Shown here in pieces: positions 60,501 through 64,000 of a DNA stretch of 64,000 bases (position 1 is the first letter of the stretch; the number at the start of each line of letters is the position of its first letter). Under the pieces are notes generated by a model, which made no database searches, was not told the origin of the DNA, and saw nothing but the letters and a program-made list of their open reading frames with translations. This stretch comes from Nematostella vectensis (Eukaryota; Cnidaria; Anthozoa; Actiniaria; Edwardsiidae): NCBI RefSeq assembly GCF_932526225.1, contig NC_064038.1, forward strand, positions 13,641,070 through 13,705,069, in the 5' to 3' direction. The translations under genes were made by a program, and so were the position numbers.

Positions 60501-63500
60501 TAGGAGTAATCTAGTAGTGCACACATGTCTCTAGGAGTAATCTAGTAGTGCACACATGTCTCTAGGAGTAATCTAGTAGTGCACACATCTCTAGGAGTAA
60601 TCTAGTAGTGTACACATGTCTCTAGGAGTAATCTAGTAGTGCACACTTGTCTCTAGCAGTAATCTAGTAGTGCACACATCTCTAGGAGTAATCTAATAGT
60701 GCACACATCTCTAGGAGTAATCTAATAGTGCACACATCTCTAGGAGTAATCTAGTAGTGCACACATCTCTAGGAGTAATCTAGTAGTGCACACTTGTCTC
60801 TAGGAGCAATCTAGTAGTGCACACTTGTCTCTAGGAGCAATCTAGTAGTGCACACTTGTCTCTAGCAGTAATCTAGTAGTGCACACTTGTCTCTAGGAGT
60901 AATCTAGTAGTGCACACTTGTCTCTAGGAGTAATCTAGTAGTGCACACATCTCTAGGAGAAATCTAGTAGTGCACACTTGTCTCTAGCAGTAATCTAGTA
61001 GTGCACACATCTATAGGAGTAATCTAGTAGTGCACACATCTCTAGGAGTAATCTAGTAGTGCACACATCTCTAGGAGTAATCTAGTAGTGCACACATGTC
61101 TCTAGGAGTAATCTAGTAGTGCACACATGTCTCTAGGAGTAATCTAGTAGTGCACACATCTATAGGAGTAATCTAGTAGTGCACACATCTCTAGGAGTAA
61201 TCTAGTAGTGCACACATCTCTAGGAGTAATCTGGTAGTGCACACATCTCTAGGAGTAATCTAGTAGTGCACACATGTCTCTAGGAGTAATCTAGTAGTGC
61301 ACACATGTCTCTAGGAGTAATCTAGTAGTGCACACATCTCTAGGAGTAATCTAGTAGTGTACACATGTCTCTAGGAGTAATCTAGTAGTGCACACTTGTC
61401 TCTAGCAGTAATCTAGTAGTGCACACATCTCTAGGAGTAATCTAATAGTGCACACATCTCTAGGAGTAATCTAATAGTGCACACATCTCTAGGAGTAATC
61501 TAGTAGTGCACACATCTCTAGGAGTAATCTAGTAGTGCACACTTGTCTCTAGGAGCAATCTAGTAGTGCACACTTGTCTCTAGGAGCAATCTAGTAGTGC
61601 ACACTTGTCTCTAGCAGTAATCTAGTAGTGCACACATCTCTAGGAGTAATCTAGTAGTGCACACTTGTCTCTAGGAGCAATCTAGTGGTGCACACTTGTC
61701 TCTAGGAGTAATCTAGTAGTGCACACTTGTCTCTAGGAGCAATCTAGTGGTGCACACTTGTCTCTAGGAGTAATCTAGTAGTGCACACTTGTCTCTAGGA
61801 GTAATCTATTAGTGCACACATCTCTAGGAGTAATCTAGTAGTGCACACTTGTCTCTAGGAGTAATCTAGTAGTGCACACATGTCTCTAGGAGAAATCTAG
61901 TAGTGCACACATCTCTAGGAGTAATCTAGTAGTGCACACATCTCTAGGAGTAATCTAGTAGTGCACACATGTCTCTAGGAGTAATCTAGTAGTGCACACA
62001 TCTCTAGGAGTAATCTAGTAGTGCACACATCTCTAGGAGTAATCTAGTAGTGCACACTTGTCTCTAGGAGTAATCTAGTAGTGCACACTTGTCTCTAGGA
62101 GTAATCTAGTAGTGCACACTTGTCTCTAGGAGTAATCTAGTGGTGCACACTTGTCTCTAGGAGTAATCTAGTAGTGCACACTTGTCTCTAGGAGTAATCT
62201 AGTAGTGCACACATGTCTAGGAGTAATCTAGTAGTGCACACATCTCTAGGAGTAATCTAGTAGTGCACACATCTCTAGGAGTAATCTAGTAGTGCACACA
62301 TCTCTAGGAGTAATCTAGTAGTGCACACTTGTCTCTAGCAGTAATCTAGTAGTGCACACATCTCTAGGAGTAATCTAGTAGTGCACACATCTCTAGGAGT
62401 AATCTAGTAGTGCACACTTGTCTCTAGGAGTAATCTAGTAGTGTACACATCTCTAGGAGTAATCTAGTAGTGCACACATCTCTAGGAGTAATCTAGTGGT
62501 GCACACTTGTCTCTAGGAGTAATCTAGTAGTGTACACATCTCTAGGAGTAATCTAGTAGTGCACACTTGTCTCTAGGAGTAATCTAGTAGTGTACACATC
62601 TCTAGGAGTAATCTAGTAGTGCACACATCTCTAGGAGTAATCTAGTGGTGCACACTTGTCTCTAGGAGTAATCTAGTAGTGCACACATCTCTAGGAGTAA
62701 TCTAGTAGTGCACACATCTCTAGGAGTAATCTAGTAGTGCACACTTGTCTCTAGCAGTAATCTAGTAGTGCACACTTGTCTCTAGCAGTAATCTAGTAGT
62801 GCACACATCTCTAGGAGTAATCTAGTAGTGCACACTTGTCTCTAGGAGTAATCTAGTAGTGTACACATCTCTAGGAGTAATCTAGTAGTGCACACATCTC
62901 TAGGAGTAATCTAGTAGTGCACACATCTCTAGGAGTAATCTAGTAGTGCACACATCTCTAGGAGTAATCTAGTAGTGCACACTTGTCTCTAGCAGTAATC
63001 TAGTAGTGCACACATCTCTAGGAGTAATCTAGTAGTGCACACATCTCTAGGAGTAATCTAGTAGTGCACACTTGTCTCTAGGAGTAATCTAGTAGTGCAC
63101 ACATGTCTCTAGGAGTAATCTATTAGTGCATACATCTCTAGGAGTAATCTAGTAGTGCACACATGTCTAGGAGTAATCTAGTAGTGCACACATGTCTCTA
63201 GGAGTAATCTAGTAGTGCACACATGTCTAGGAGTAATCTAGTAGTGCACACTTGTCTCTAGGAGTAATCTAGTAGTGTACACATCTCTAGGAGTAATCTA
63301 GTGGTGCACACATCTCTAGGAGTAATCTAGTGGTGCACACTTGTCTCTAGGAGTAATCTAGTAGTGCACACATGTCTAGGAGTAATCTAGTGGTGCACAC
63401 ATCTCTAGGAGTAATCTAGTAGTGCACACATGTCTAGGAGTAATCTAGTAGTGCACACATGTCTAGGAGTAATCTAGTAGTGCACACATGTCTAGGAGTA

Positions 63501-64000
63501 ATCTAGTAGTGCACACATCTCTAGGAGTAATCTAGTAGTGCACACATGTCTAGGAGTAATCTAGTAGTGCACACATCTCTAGGAGTAATCTAGTAGTGCA
63601 CACATCTCTAGGAGTAATCTAGTAGTGCACACATCTCTAGGAGTAATCTAGTAGTGCACACATCTCTAGGAGTAATCTAGTAGTGCACACATCTCTAGGA
63701 GTAATCTAGTAGTGCACACATCTCTAGGAGTAATCTGGTAGTGCACACATCTCTAGGAGTAATCTAGTAGTGCACACTTGTCTCTAGGAGTAATCTAGTA
63801 GTGCACACATCTCTAGGAGAAATCTAGTAGTGCACACTTGTCTCTAGCAGTAATCTAGTAGTGCACACATCTCTAGGAGTAATCTAGTAGTGCACACATC
63901 TCTAGGAGTAATCTAGTAGTGCACACATCTCTAGGAGTAATCTGGTAGTGCACACATGTCTCTAGGAGTAATCTAGTAGTGCACACATGTCTCTAGGAGT
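57595..64000. repeat. 29/31-bp minisatellite, >215 copies, runs off the window
   Basis: The unit reads GTGCACACATCTCTAGGAGT then AATCTAGTA (29 bp), with a 31-bp form having CTTGTCTCTAGG or CATGTCTCTAGG. Large blocks are duplicated: variant runs near 60270-60395 recur at 63729-63855, and those near 60481 recur near 61229. No gene was seen. It lies in the intron 5' of Ig exon 1. Confidence 0.96.

Overview
The window is nuclear DNA from an animal. Introns have GT/AG borders, the proteins are animal extracellular and secretory types, and transposons and minisatellites are dense. The protein types, compact introns and transposon style suggest a cnidarian, probably an anthozoan such as a sea anemone, but this assignment is an inference from style and not proven. 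No start or stop of the window coincides with a gene boundary except as noted below.

Layout. (1) 451-14827, plus strand: the 3' part (17 exons, about 1,430 residues) of a membrane-anchored furin/PCSK5-type proprotein convertase. It has a subtilisin-like catalytic domain, P domain, about 18 furin-like Cys-rich repeats, one transmembrane helix and an acidic tail with a Tyr sorting signal. The prodomain and the catalytic Asp lie upstream of the window. (2) 14828-20804: the 3'-to-3' intergenic space of two convergent genes. It holds a CCAAT/CACGTG tandem array, a 300-bp foldback element, a 1.87-kb pogo/Tigger-like DNA element and a tRNA-Asn pseudogene. (3) 20805-57511, minus strand: the 3' part of a large secreted ADAMTS-like/papilin-like matrix protein. 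Nineteen Ig (I-set) domains, each in its own phase 1-1 exon, are followed by two TSP1 repeats and a C-terminal PLAC domain (23 exons, about 2,240 residues seen; the 5' end is outside the window). (4) Inside its 12.8-kb intron (44371-57202) sit an intronless opsin gene (51527-52486, minus), a 93-bp satellite array, a 5'-truncated LINE with a perfect 13-bp target-site duplication, and several MITEs. (5) 57595-64000: a 29/31-bp minisatellite of more than 6.4 kb that runs off the window end.

The most unusual property is that most of the minisatellites inside the two genes are built from a splice junction. In at least seven places the repeat unit is the end of an exon plus its 5' splice site, or a 3' splice site plus the start of its exon, copied 2 to about 45 times into the adjoining intron. 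The copies leave tandem decoy donors or acceptors next to the true one. In two arrays the unit length is a multiple of three (63 and 42 bp), so choosing a different copy could lengthen the protein in fixed steps. Tandem arrays make up roughly one third of the window.

All exon borders were read by eye from splice consensus, unbroken phase and domain continuity; none has been checked against transcripts.
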